From positions 1 through 19,003 of the forward strand of contig DHHS01000139.1 in NCBI GenBank assembly GCA_002403415.1: DNA of 19,003 nucleotides, written 5' to 3'. Shown piece after piece: positions 1 through 6,283 of the stretch (positions within the stretch are counted from its first letter, which is position 1; the number at the start of each line of letters is the position of its first letter). The notes beneath the pieces are model-generated. The model searched no databases. It was given only the letters and a program-made list of their open reading frames with translations, and was not told the origin of the DNA. This stretch comes from Sphingomonas sp. UBA4766 (GTDB lineage Bacteria; Pseudomonadota; Alphaproteobacteria; Sphingomonadales; Sphingomonadaceae). The translations under genes were made by a program, and so were the position numbers.

Positions 1-1089
1 GAACTGCTTGATGCCGAACATGCCCATGTTGGAGAGGCTCGCGGTGCCGCCCTGATATTCCTCCGGCTTGAGCTTCTGGTCGCGGGCGCGCGCTGCCAGG
101 TCCTTCATCGCGGTCGAAATCGCGGAGACCGAACGGGTGTCAGCATGTGTAATCACCGGCGTAATCAGCCCCGACGGCGCCGATACCGCCACCGAAACAT
201 CAGCGCGGGTGAAGGTGATGAGCTGGTCGGGGGTGAACATCACATTGCATTTGGGTACCCGGACCAGGCTGACCGCAAGTGCCTTGATGAGCAAGTCATT
301 GACCGACAGCTTGACACCGGTCGCCGCAAGCGCGGCGTTCAACTCTGCCCGCAGCTTCAGCAGCGCGTCTAGCCGGATATCAACCGTGAGGTAGATGTGC
401 GGCACCATCTGTTTCGATTCGGTCAGGCGGCGCGCGATCGTCTTGCGGACATTGGAGAGCTTTTCGGCGATGTGCGGAATGTCGGGGATGATCGCGGGCT
501 TGGGCGCGGGCGCTGCGGGTGGCGCGGCGACCGGCGCAACCGCAGGAGCGGTCTCCACCCTCAAGGGCGCGGCATCGGCGCGCGCAACCGCCACATCAAC
601 CCCTTGAACATCAGCCTTAATGATCCGCCCACCCGGCCCCGTGCCGCTGAGTGCTGCAAGATCGACGCCCTTTGCTTCGGCGAGGCGCCGCGCGAGCGGG
701 CTCGCCTTGATCCGCTGCATCGCCGGAGCGGAGCGCGACGGCGGGGGGGAGGCGACCGGCGCGACTGACGCAGGCGCGGACGCAGCGGCGACGGGAGCGA
801 CGGGCGTTGCCGCTGCCGTCGCCACGGAAACCCCTCCCGCCTCCTCGCCATCGCTGACGAGCACCGCAATCACCGTGCCGACCTTCACATTGTCGGTCCC
901 TTCGGCGATCAGGATCTTGCCGATAATGCCTTCGTCAACGGCTTCGAATTCCATCGTTGCCTTGTCGGTTTCGATCTCGGCCATCAGATCGCCCGACTTG
1001 ACCGAATCGCCCTCTTTCACCAGCCACTTGGCCAGCGTTCCTTCCTCCATCGTGGGGGACAGTGCAGGCATTTTGATGTCGATCGGCAT
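1..1089 (-). CDS. pdhC: Pyruvate dehydrogenase complex E2, dihydrolipoamide acetyltransferase (C-terminus cut by window edge)
   Basis: E2 takes the acetyl group from E1 on a swinging lipoyl-lysine and passes it to CoA; it is the core of the cytoplasmic pyruvate dehydrogenase complex. The reading frame starts at 1089 with MPIDIKMPALSPTMEEGTLA, the classic E2 start. A lipoyl domain covers residues 1-80 with the ETDKAT motif, lipoyl lysine K43. An Ala/Pro-rich linker follows, then a peripheral-subunit-binding domain at about 127-160 (ASPLARRLAEAKGVDLAAL, GTGPGGRI), a second Ala/Pro linker, and the acyltransferase domain from about 205. The window ends at residue 363, in EEYQGGTASLSNMGMFGIKQF. 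An estimated 60-70 residues, including the catalytic HxxxDG motif, lie outside, so activity cannot be judged here. An AAGGA at 1101-1105 (minus strand) lies 11 bases before the ATG. No E1 gene is adjacent on the upstream side; the gene diverges from the Usp-type gene. Confidence 0.96.
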   Translation of the reverse strand, partial: MPIDIKMPALSPTMEEGTLAKWLVKEGDSVKSGDLMAEIETDKATMEFEAVDEGIIGKILIAEGTDNVKVGTVIAVLVSDGEEAGGVSVATAAATPVAPVAAASAPASVAPVASPPPSRSAPAMQRIKASPLARRLAEAKGVDLAALSGTGPGGRIIKADVQGVDVAVARADAAPLRVETAPAVAPVAAPPAAPAPKPAIIPDIPHIAEKLSNVRKTIARRLTESKQMVPHIYLTVDIRLDALLKLRAELNAALAATGVKLSVNDLLIKALAVSLVRVPKCNVMFTPDQLITFTRADVSVAVSAPSGLITPVITHADTRSVSAISTAMKDLAARARDQKLKPEEYQGGTASLSNMGMFGIKQF

Positions 1090-1219
1090 GGGAAGGCGGG
1101 TCCTTCAAATCAGTCCGGGGAGCGACCTATCCCTTCGCCATCCGCGCGCGCGGGTCAAGTCCACTTGCGCAGACGCAGTCGACACGCCACCTTCGCCCTG
1201 GGATAGGATGGACCTGAAA
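1090..1219. promoter_or_regulatory. Divergent intergenic region between pdhC and the Usp-type gene
   Basis: About 120 bases separate two divergent genes, so promoters for both should lie here. I could not identify a convincing -35/-10 pair in either direction. Two features are visible. The octamer CCTATCCC at 1126-1133 recurs as its inverse complement GGGATAGG at 1200-1207, next to the Usp-type start. A small inverted repeat, GAAGG (1092-1096) and CCTTC (1102-1106), overlaps the probable pdhC ribosome binding site on the minus strand. Both are short and could be chance. Confidence 0.3.
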
Positions 1220-1675
1220 ATGCGCATTTATCTGGTCGTGATTGATGAAAGCCCGGAAGCACGGGTGGCGCTGCGCTTTGCGGCACGACGCGCAGTCAAA
1301 ACGGGCGGCGGCGTCGATATTCTCGCACTGGTCCCCGATACCGATTTTGTGCCGTGGGGCGGGGTGCAGGCAACGATCGCAGATGAAGCCCGCACCAATG
1401 CCGAAGCGCTGGTCGCCTCAGCAGCAGGCGCGCTTATCAACGACTCCGGGCTGAAACCGCGAATCACCGTGCATCAGGGCGACGCCCGCAAGTTCATCCG
1501 CGAGATGATTGCGACGAACCCGGAAATCGCCGCCCTTGTGCTCGCCGCCGCGCCGAGCGGACCGCCGGGGCCGCTGGTCGACCATTTCACAGGCACCGAT
1601 GTTGGCGCGCTGCCGGTGCCGGTGATGATTGTGCCCGGCTCGCTATCACCAGAGGCCATTGATCGGCTTAGCTAA
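1220..1675 (+). CDS. Universal stress protein (UspA-like), single domain
   Basis: A 151-residue cytoplasmic protein with the UspA fold: beta-1 MRIYLVVIDESPEARVALRFA, a central WGGVQATIADEA helix region, and a C-terminal strand VPVMIVPG. The SGPPGPLVDHF loop before it corresponds to the nucleotide-binding glycine loop, but its spacing departs from the canonical G-2X-G-9X-G(S/T), so ATP binding is uncertain. Usp proteins are linked to survival in stress and growth arrest; the specific role here is unknown. I chose ATG 1220 because GGA at 1210-1212 gives a seven-base spacing. ATG 1208 (adding MDLK) is the alternative, but has only AGG touching the start. It diverges from pdhC. The open frame further upstream, back to about 620, lies over pdhC and is not coding. 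Confidence 0.85.
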   Translation: MRIYLVVIDESPEARVALRFAARRAVKTGGGVDILALVPDTDFVPWGGVQATIADEARTNAEALVASAAGALINDSGLKPRITVHQGDARKFIREMIATNPEIAALVLAAAPSGPPGPLVDHFTGTDVGALPVPVMIVPGSLSPEAIDRLS

Positions 1676-1779
1676 GGAAATTTGCGCAACCTCCTCTGAG
1701 GTAGGCGTTCTTCCGCCACTTTGCGAACACAAATGATGGCAACACCCGCGTTGTTGGCCAACGGCGGGACGTAGAAGAC
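1676..1779 (+). promoter_or_regulatory. Intergenic region with stem-loop just before the M16 gene
   Basis: The gap holds two inverted repeats. A weak one is ACCTC-CTCT-GAGGT at 1689-1702. A stronger one is at 1745-1768: CCCGC (1745-1749) pairs with GCGGG (1764-1768) and GTTG (1750-1753) with CAAC (1759-1762), with a single bulged G at 1763 and a five-base loop TTGGC. Neither is followed by a T-run, so neither is a textbook terminator. The stronger hairpin ends 11 bases before the M16 start codon. It may terminate the Usp-type transcript weakly or shape the M16 leader. Confidence 0.45.
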
Positions 1780-3240
1780 ATGGTTCAGCGATTGCGCGGC
1801 ATAACGCTGCTGCTAACGATTTTTGGCGCGATGGCACTGCTCGCCACTGCCCCCGCGCCGCGCAGCGACTGGCGCCCGGTCGTCAGCGGGCGGCTGGCAA
1901 ATGGCGTGCGCTACGCGATCCTGCCGCGCGAGGGCAGCGAGCCGGGGGTCGCCCTGTTGATGCGCAACGAGGGCGGCTTCATCGCCGAACGGCGCCCCGG
2001 CGAGCGCGGCCTTGCGCATCTCATCGAGCATTTGGCCTTTCACAGCCCGACCAAGGCCGCACCCAATGACGCGCATCACTTTTTGCGGATCGGCCTGCCG
2101 CTGACATTTTCTGCACCGACGGCGGGAACGACGAGTTGGCGCGAATCGAACTATTTCGTGTCGACCAAAACCACCGCCCCACGCGACCTCGACACATTGC
2201 TTCGCCTGTTTCGGGAGGTCGCGACCGACCTTACTTTCCGTGCCGACATTGTCGACGATCAGCGTGCCGACGTGATGCGCGAGATGACGTGGCGCAAACC
2301 GGGGAACGACACCTATGCGCGTTACATCGCCGCCGTCGCGCCCGGATCACCCACCGACGTGATCGACGCCCAGAATTCCGATGATGTGCCCGCCGCCCCG
2401 GTCGCGACGATCCGTGCGCTTTATCACCGGCTTTACCAGCCGCAGAACATGATGGTGGTCGTCGTCGGCGCGGTTGATGCCGTGCGGACCCGCGCGCTGA
2501 TCACCAAACGCTTTGGCGGATGGCGGCGCAGCGCGCAGGCTAACCAACGCCCGCCCTATCCAACCTTCGACGAGGCCCGCATCAAGCCGATCACGGTCGC
2601 AGCCTTGCCCGAGGGGCGGCGCAGTGTGATGATGACCGTGGTGATGCCAAGCCCGCCAGTGCCAGCGTCGCGCAGAGCGCAGGCCGATGCCGCGATCCTC
2701 GACATGCTGGCGATTCGCGCTGTCGGCGACCGGCTGGCGCAGGGTCAGGCAGGGAAAGCGGGCGTCTGGATCGAACAGGGCGACCAGGGCCACAGGCTAA
2801 TCATCCTGTGGGACGACCCTGCCCATGATCGCTGGACACAGGCGGTTGCCAACCTGCGAAGCACGACCTGCGACCTGCGCCTGAACGGCTTCAGCGCCGT
2901 TGAATGGGATGCAGCGCGTCGTAATGTGCTCGACGAGTTGACGCAGCGTGCGCAAGCGATGCCAAGCGTGCCCAACGTCGAGTTGGCGAAAGACTTGTCG
3001 CGTGCCGTGGCCGATGGGCGGATGCTGATCCCGCCTGACGAATTGTTGCAGCGCGCCCGCATACTCTTGCCTGCCACGAACCGCGCCAGCGGCAGCCATT
3101 GGTGGCGGAGCCAATGGACCGCCGCACGCGAGCATTTGCGGGTCGAGGCACCCGAACTCGCGACTGTGGCCGATCCGGTGATGGCGGTGCGCGCCGCCGC
3201 CGATCGCGCAGCCGACAGCCGGTGCACGCTCCGCCGCTGA
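1780..3240 (+). CDS. Exported M16 (insulinase/pitrilysin-type) zinc metallopeptidase, half-length
   Basis: A 486-residue peptidase with an N-terminal hydrophobic segment (residues 7-24, LLLTIFGAMALLATAPAP) indicating export. The inverted zinc motif HxxEH is HLIEH at residues 80-84 (H80, H84 ligands; E83 catalytic). E168 in RADVMREM is the likely third ligand. The first domain ends in YQPQNMMVVVVGAVDA (about residues 220-235), typical of M16. The second domain (about 265-480) is divergent: I do not see the R-x(n)-GLAY-type signature usual in M16B second domains. Full M16 chambers need four domains, so at 486 residues it would have to dimerise or find a partner; no partner gene is next to it. 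The ATG at 1780 has only a weak ribosome binding site (AGAAG). It is followed after 14 bases by the M28 gene, probably in one operon. Confidence 0.88.
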   Translation: MVQRLRGITLLLTIFGAMALLATAPAPRSDWRPVVSGRLANGVRYAILPREGSEPGVALLMRNEGGFIAERRPGERGLAHLIEHLAFHSPTKAAPNDAHHFLRIGLPLTFSAPTAGTTSWRESNYFVSTKTTAPRDLDTLLRLFREVATDLTFRADIVDDQRADVMREMTWRKPGNDTYARYIAAVAPGSPTDVIDAQNSDDVPAAPVATIRALYHRLYQPQNMMVVVVGAVDAVRTRALITKRFGGWRRSAQANQRPPYPTFDEARIKPITVAALPEGRRSVMMTVVMPSPPVPASRRAQADAAILDMLAIRAVGDRLAQGQAGKAGVWIEQGDQGHRLIILWDDPAHDRWTQAVANLRSTTCDLRLNGFSAVEWDAARRNVLDELTQRAQAMPSVPNVELAKDLSRAVADGRMLIPPDELLQRARILLPATNRASGSHWWRSQWTAAREHLRVEAPELATVADPVMAVRAAADRAADSRCTLRR

Positions 3241-3254
3241 ACAAGGTAACGAGC

Positions 3255-4601
3255 ATGGCCGTGTCCAAACCCCTTGCCCCCGCGCCGCGCGCACGCCACC
3301 ATGCAGCCATGCGCATGATCCTACTCGCCCCCGCCCTGATTGCCCTTTCCGCTGCAGCGAAAGCGCCGGATGCCCCCTCCCCCGCGCGGCTTAAGGCCGA
3401 TGTCGAGGCAATGGTCGCGTTCGGCACGCGCAACACGCTGTCCTCGACCACCGACCCCAAGCGCGGTATTGGCGCCGCGCGCAACTGGGCAGCGGCACGG
3501 TTTGAGGCCATCGCGAAGACGTGCGGCGGCTGCATCACCGTCGAGCGGATTTCACGCAGCTTCACCGGTCCGCGCGCGCCCAACGGCGTGATCGTCGAAA
3601 ATGTGCTCGGCATCCAAAAGGGGCGCGATCCGAACCGCTTCATTATCGTCGGCGCGCATATCGACAGCCGAGGATCAGACACGCTCGACATCACCAAGGA
3701 CGCGCCGGGCGCCAATGACGATGCGTCGGGCGTCGCGCTCGTGCTAGAGGCGGCACGGCATTTGTCGAAGCAGCAATTCGACGCAACCATCGTCTACGCC
3801 GTCTTTTCGGGCGAGGAACAGGGGCTGTGGGGCGGCACCTTGCTGGCGGAGACGGCGCGCGACCGCGGCTGGGAAATTTCGGCGATGCTCAATAACGACA
3901 TTGTCGGTAACACGCTGGGGCAAAACGGCATCCGCGTTGCCGACCGGGTGCGGGTGTTTTCAGAGGGTATCCGCACGTCGGAGGATTTGCGCGCGCAACT
4001 CGCCCGGCGCGCCAATGGCGGTGAGGATGACGGGCCAAGCCGAATGCTGGCGAAGACGATCGACGACATCGCGGCGACGATCCCCGGCGGGCTCGACGTA
4101 TTTGTCGATCGCCGCCCCGACCGGTTCGGGCGCGGGGGCGATCATGAACCGTTCTTGCGGCTCGGCTATCCGGCGGTGCGCTTTTCGGTGGGGGCCGAAA
4201 ACTGGACGCAGCAGCATCAGGATCTCCGGCGCGAAGGCGGCATCGATTATGGCGATACTGTCGACAAGATGGATTTCCCCTATCTGGCGAAAGTCACCGC
4301 GATCAACATCGCCACGATCCGCCGCCTCGCCGCAGCACCCGCCGCGCCCAAGGGCGTGACCATTGCCGGCGCGATCAGCTTTGACACCGATGTCAAGTGG
4401 CAGGCGGTGCCCGGCGCTGCCAGATATCGGGTTTACTGGCGGCGGACCGACGCGGCGCGCTGGACCGGGTCACGCCTGGTGACGGGCACGTCAGCCAAGC
4501 TCGTCAATGTTTCGATCGACGACCATTTGTTCGCAGTTTCCGCAATTGGCACGGCCGGCGCAGAGAGCGTGCCCGTGCTCGCGGGGCCGGAACCCCGCTG
4601 A
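3255..4601 (+). CDS. Exported M28-type zinc aminopeptidase with C-terminal beta-sandwich (Fn3-like) domain
   Basis: A 448-residue co-catalytic dizinc exopeptidase. M28 ligand motifs occur in order: H135 (GAHIDSRG), D155/D156 (GANDDASG), catalytic E187 with E188 (FSGEEQGLWG), D215 (LNNDIVGN) and H297 (GGDHEPFLRLGYPAVRFS). A C-terminal domain from about residue 365 (VTIAGAISFDTDVKWQAVPG...YRVYWRR...VSIDDHLFAVSAIG) looks like a fibronectin-III sandwich, often found on such peptidases. The N-terminus is a signal peptide (MRMILLAPALIALSAAAKA). The start is ambiguous. ATG 3255 has AAGG at 3243-3246, eight bases away, and gives an 18-residue basic n-region before that peptide. ATG 3309 starts at the signal peptide itself but lacks a ribosome binding site. 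The gene converges on the RcnB-like gene with 12 bases between stops. It likely trims peptides in the periplasm or outside. Confidence 0.9.
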   Translation: MAVSKPLAPAPRARHHAAMRMILLAPALIALSAAAKAPDAPSPARLKADVEAMVAFGTRNTLSSTTDPKRGIGAARNWAAARFEAIAKTCGGCITVERISRSFTGPRAPNGVIVENVLGIQKGRDPNRFIIVGAHIDSRGSDTLDITKDAPGANDDASGVALVLEAARHLSKQQFDATIVYAVFSGEEQGLWGGTLLAETARDRGWEISAMLNNDIVGNTLGQNGIRVADRVRVFSEGIRTSEDLRAQLARRANGGEDDGPSRMLAKTIDDIAATIPGGLDVFVDRRPDRFGRGGDHEPFLRLGYPAVRFSVGAENWTQQHQDLRREGGIDYGDTVDKMDFPYLAKVTAINIATIRRLAAAPAAPKGVTIAGAISFDTDVKWQAVPGAARYRVYWRRTDAARWTGSRLVTGTSAKLVNVSIDDHLFAVSAIGTAGAESVPVLAGPEPR

Positions 4602-4613
4602 GCAGCCCGCCGC

Positions 4614-5543
4614 TTACCGGCAGCAGCAGCGCGGCTTGCGATAAACCTTGCGCGCGGGCTTGCGATAGACCTTGCGCTTGGCCGCGACATAGCGGGTTTC
4701 GGTAATGTATTCGGTCACCGTGGTCGTCACGACCGGCGCGGACTGGATCGTCACCGTCGACACCGTGCCGGGCGGACCCGCAGGATAGAATTGCCCGTTG
4801 ACCGTCACCCCACTTGCATAGCCGCCCGCGCTATAGGTCTGGTAATAGCCGCCAGCGGGCACTTGGGTGACTTGCGGCTGTTGATAGGTGACAACGGGCG
4901 GCGGCCCTTGAACCGGTTGCGGTGCCTGGGTCCAGGTCCCGCTATAGGTGCCCTCCCACCGACCGGGGGCGCTGTAATAACCCTGATAGCCGCTATTCGG
5001 GCCGCTGGCATAGGCGCCCTCATATCGGTCCCAGCCGATATTGCTGACCGAGTCGTAGACCCGGCCGCGATCGTCGATCATCACTGCATCGTCATAATAG
5101 CGAATCCAGCGATAGCCGCGCGGGGGCGTCGCCAGACCGAAATAGGCATAGTCGTCGATGAAGAAGTTGGAGCCGATCCAGTAATTCGGCACGCGCCAGC
5201 CGCGCACCGGACGGCGATAGGCCGCCCAACCGCCGGGCGCGCGATAGCCGCCTTCCCAGCGGCCATTGATCTGCCCACCCCAGCGCGAGGAGCGGGGGCC
5301 CTGCGGCACTTGGTTCAGCGTGTGCGCAGGCGGGCCCTGCACCGTGTGGGTCTGCACGGGCACTTGCTGGACCGGGACGGGGGGGAGCACGCGCCCGGTT
5401 GAAATCGCCTGCGGCGCGGCGGGCAGGTGAGCGCCATATTGCGCGCCATACTGACCGGCGTTCGCGTCGAGTCGCTGCGCAAACGCGGGCGTCGCACTGG
5501 CGGCGGAGGAAAGAACAATCATCGCAATCAAGCGGCTTTGCAT
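4614..5543 (-). CDS. RcnB-like secreted protein with Pro/Gln-rich linkers and a KVYRKP-repeat, Cys-rich tail
   Basis: A 309-residue protein with a clear signal peptide (MQSRLIAMIVLSSAASATPAFA, cleavage near residue 22). Residues 113-170 match the RcnB family: WRVPNYWIGSNFFIDDYAYFG, then PPRGYRWIRYYDDAVMIDD and GRVYDSV. RcnB proteins are periplasmic; E. coli RcnB influences nickel/cobalt efflux, but most alphaproteobacterial members are uncharacterised. Flanking segments are rich in Pro, Gln, Gly and Tyr (for example VLPPVPVQQVPVQ). The last 20 residues are very basic, with KVYRKP twice (291-296 and 299-304), and end RCCCR. The start at 5543 is supported by AGGGAG eight bases upstream; an in-frame ATG at 5660 would add a non-signal N-terminus and lies across the promoter region. 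The role in metal handling is inference from the family. Confidence 0.8.
   Translation of the reverse strand: MQSRLIAMIVLSSAASATPAFAQRLDANAGQYGAQYGAHLPAAPQAISTGRVLPPVPVQQVPVQTHTVQGPPAHTLNQVPQGPRSSRWGGQINGRWEGGYRAPGGWAAYRRPVRGWRVPNYWIGSNFFIDDYAYFGLATPPRGYRWIRYYDDAVMIDDRGRVYDSVSNIGWDRYEGAYASGPNSGYQGYYSAPGRWEGTYSGTWTQAPQPVQGPPPVVTYQQPQVTQVPAGGYYQTYSAGGYASGVTVNGQFYPAGPPGTVSTVTIQSAPVVTTTVTEYITETRYVAAKRKVYRKPARKVYRKPRCCCR
4633..4677 (-). repeat. 24-base tandem repeat encoding KVYRKP twice
   Basis: Two 21-base units at 4633-4653 and 4657-4677 differ at one position (a versus g in cgata/gaaacc context) and are offset by 24 bases, giving the two KVYRKP copies at the C-terminus of the RcnB-like protein. 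The near identity at DNA level suggests a recent duplication or slippage. Confidence 0.8.
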
Positions 5544-5677
5544 GGTAAACGCTCCCTGCTGATCGCCGCCGCAAGTCGTTGGCGGACAATCAATTAACGG
5601 TTTTGTTACCATTTTCTGCCGATTTCCGCCAGTTGGCACCGCTGTGCCACTTTGGGGCAATGACAGGCGGGCAGACT
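5544..5677 (-). promoter_or_regulatory. Leader/promoter region of the RcnB-like gene
   Basis: This 134-base gap follows the msrC stop and precedes the RcnB-like start, so it should hold the RcnB-like promoter. Its middle (about 5588-5620) is the most AT-rich stretch nearby (aattaacggttttgttacc on the plus strand), as expected for a promoter. A perfect six-base inverted repeat, TGGCAC (5634-5639) and GTGCCA (5644-5649) with a four-base spacer, lies on its msrC side. I cannot assign -35 and -10 boxes with confidence. Confidence 0.35.
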
Positions 5678-6157
5678 TTAGAGGCGCGTCGCCAGCAATG
5701 CGGCCAGCGCTTCCACCCCCGCCGCATCGGTTGCATCGAAACGTGCGGCTCGTGGGCTGTCGAGATCGATCACCGCGATAAGCACGCCGTCGCGCACGAT
5801 CGGTACCACCAGTTCGGACGCGCTATCGGCGTCGCAGGCGATGTGGCCGGGAAAGGCGTGGACGTCCTCGACGAGCTGCGTCGTTCGGCTCGCCGCTGCC
5901 GTTCCGCACACGCCCTGCCCCATGGGTATGCGGATGCATGCAGGCTTGCCGATAAACGGCCCCAACACCAGTTCGCCCTCGACCAGCCGGTAAAACCCCG
6001 CCCAGTTGAGATCAGGCAGATATTGCCATATCAGCGCTGCGGCATTGGCCATGTTCGCGACCGGATCGGGCTCGCCCGCAGTTAGCGCATCCATCGCGCC
6101 GCACAGGTCACGGTAGAGCGCGGGCTTGTCGCCCGTGTCGATCGCAAAGTCATACAT
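5678..6157 (-). CDS. msrC: Free methionine-(R)-sulfoxide reductase (GAF domain)
   Basis: A 159-residue cytoplasmic single-GAF enzyme that reduces free methionine-R-sulfoxide, using thioredoxin for recycling. The three cysteines of the family are present: C74 (KPACIRIPMG), C84 (GQGVCGTAA) and C108 (HIACDADSASELVVPI). Their spacings of 10 and 24 residues equal those of E. coli fRMsr (C84, C94, C118), which strongly supports the specific assignment over a generic GAF protein. The conserved WAGFYRL and ELVVPI blocks are also present. The start at 6157 (MYDFAIDT) fits the family length, but no clear ribosome binding site precedes it. The frame stays open much further upstream only because it runs antisense to acs. 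The gene diverges from acs. Confidence 0.93.
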   Translation of the reverse strand: MYDFAIDTGDKPALYRDLCGAMDALTAGEPDPVANMANAAALIWQYLPDLNWAGFYRLVEGELVLGPFIGKPACIRIPMGQGVCGTAAASRTTQLVEDVHAFPGHIACDADSASELVVPIVRDGVLIAVIDLDSPRAARFDATDAAGVEALAALLATRL

Positions 6158-6283
6158 GACGTCGGATGTAGACGCACAGCGCGGCGGGCACCAGCCCCGG
6201 CGGGCCCGACCTTGCCATCCCGATATGGCGCTTGCGTTGCCCGCCCGGCTCGCGGCACAGTCGTGCCAGCGAAGGAGAGCGCG
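6158..6283. promoter_or_regulatory. Divergent msrC/acs intergenic region
   Basis: A 126-base gap between divergent starts. Visible elements are GCCAT (6214-6218) with ATGGC (6225-6229), GGCAC (6254-6258) with GTGCC (6263-6267), and the acs ribosome binding site GGAG at 6274-6277, six bases before ATG 6284. No -35/-10 pair stood out. The inverted repeats are short and may be chance. Confidence 0.35.

Noticed and set aside
620..1207. Possible N-terminal extension of the Usp-type protein.
   Set aside because: It overlaps pdhC coding sequence antisense and is low-complexity Ala/Ser; the Usp fold begins at 1220.
3099..3254. Earlier start for the M28 peptidase.
   Set aside because: It would overlap the end of the M16 gene with Arg-rich sequence; ATG 3255 has AAGG at a good distance and leads to a signal peptide.
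5634..5649. TGGCAC palindrome resembling a sigma-54 -24 element.
   Set aside because: The matching TTGC at -12 is absent in both directions; it is more simply a small inverted repeat.
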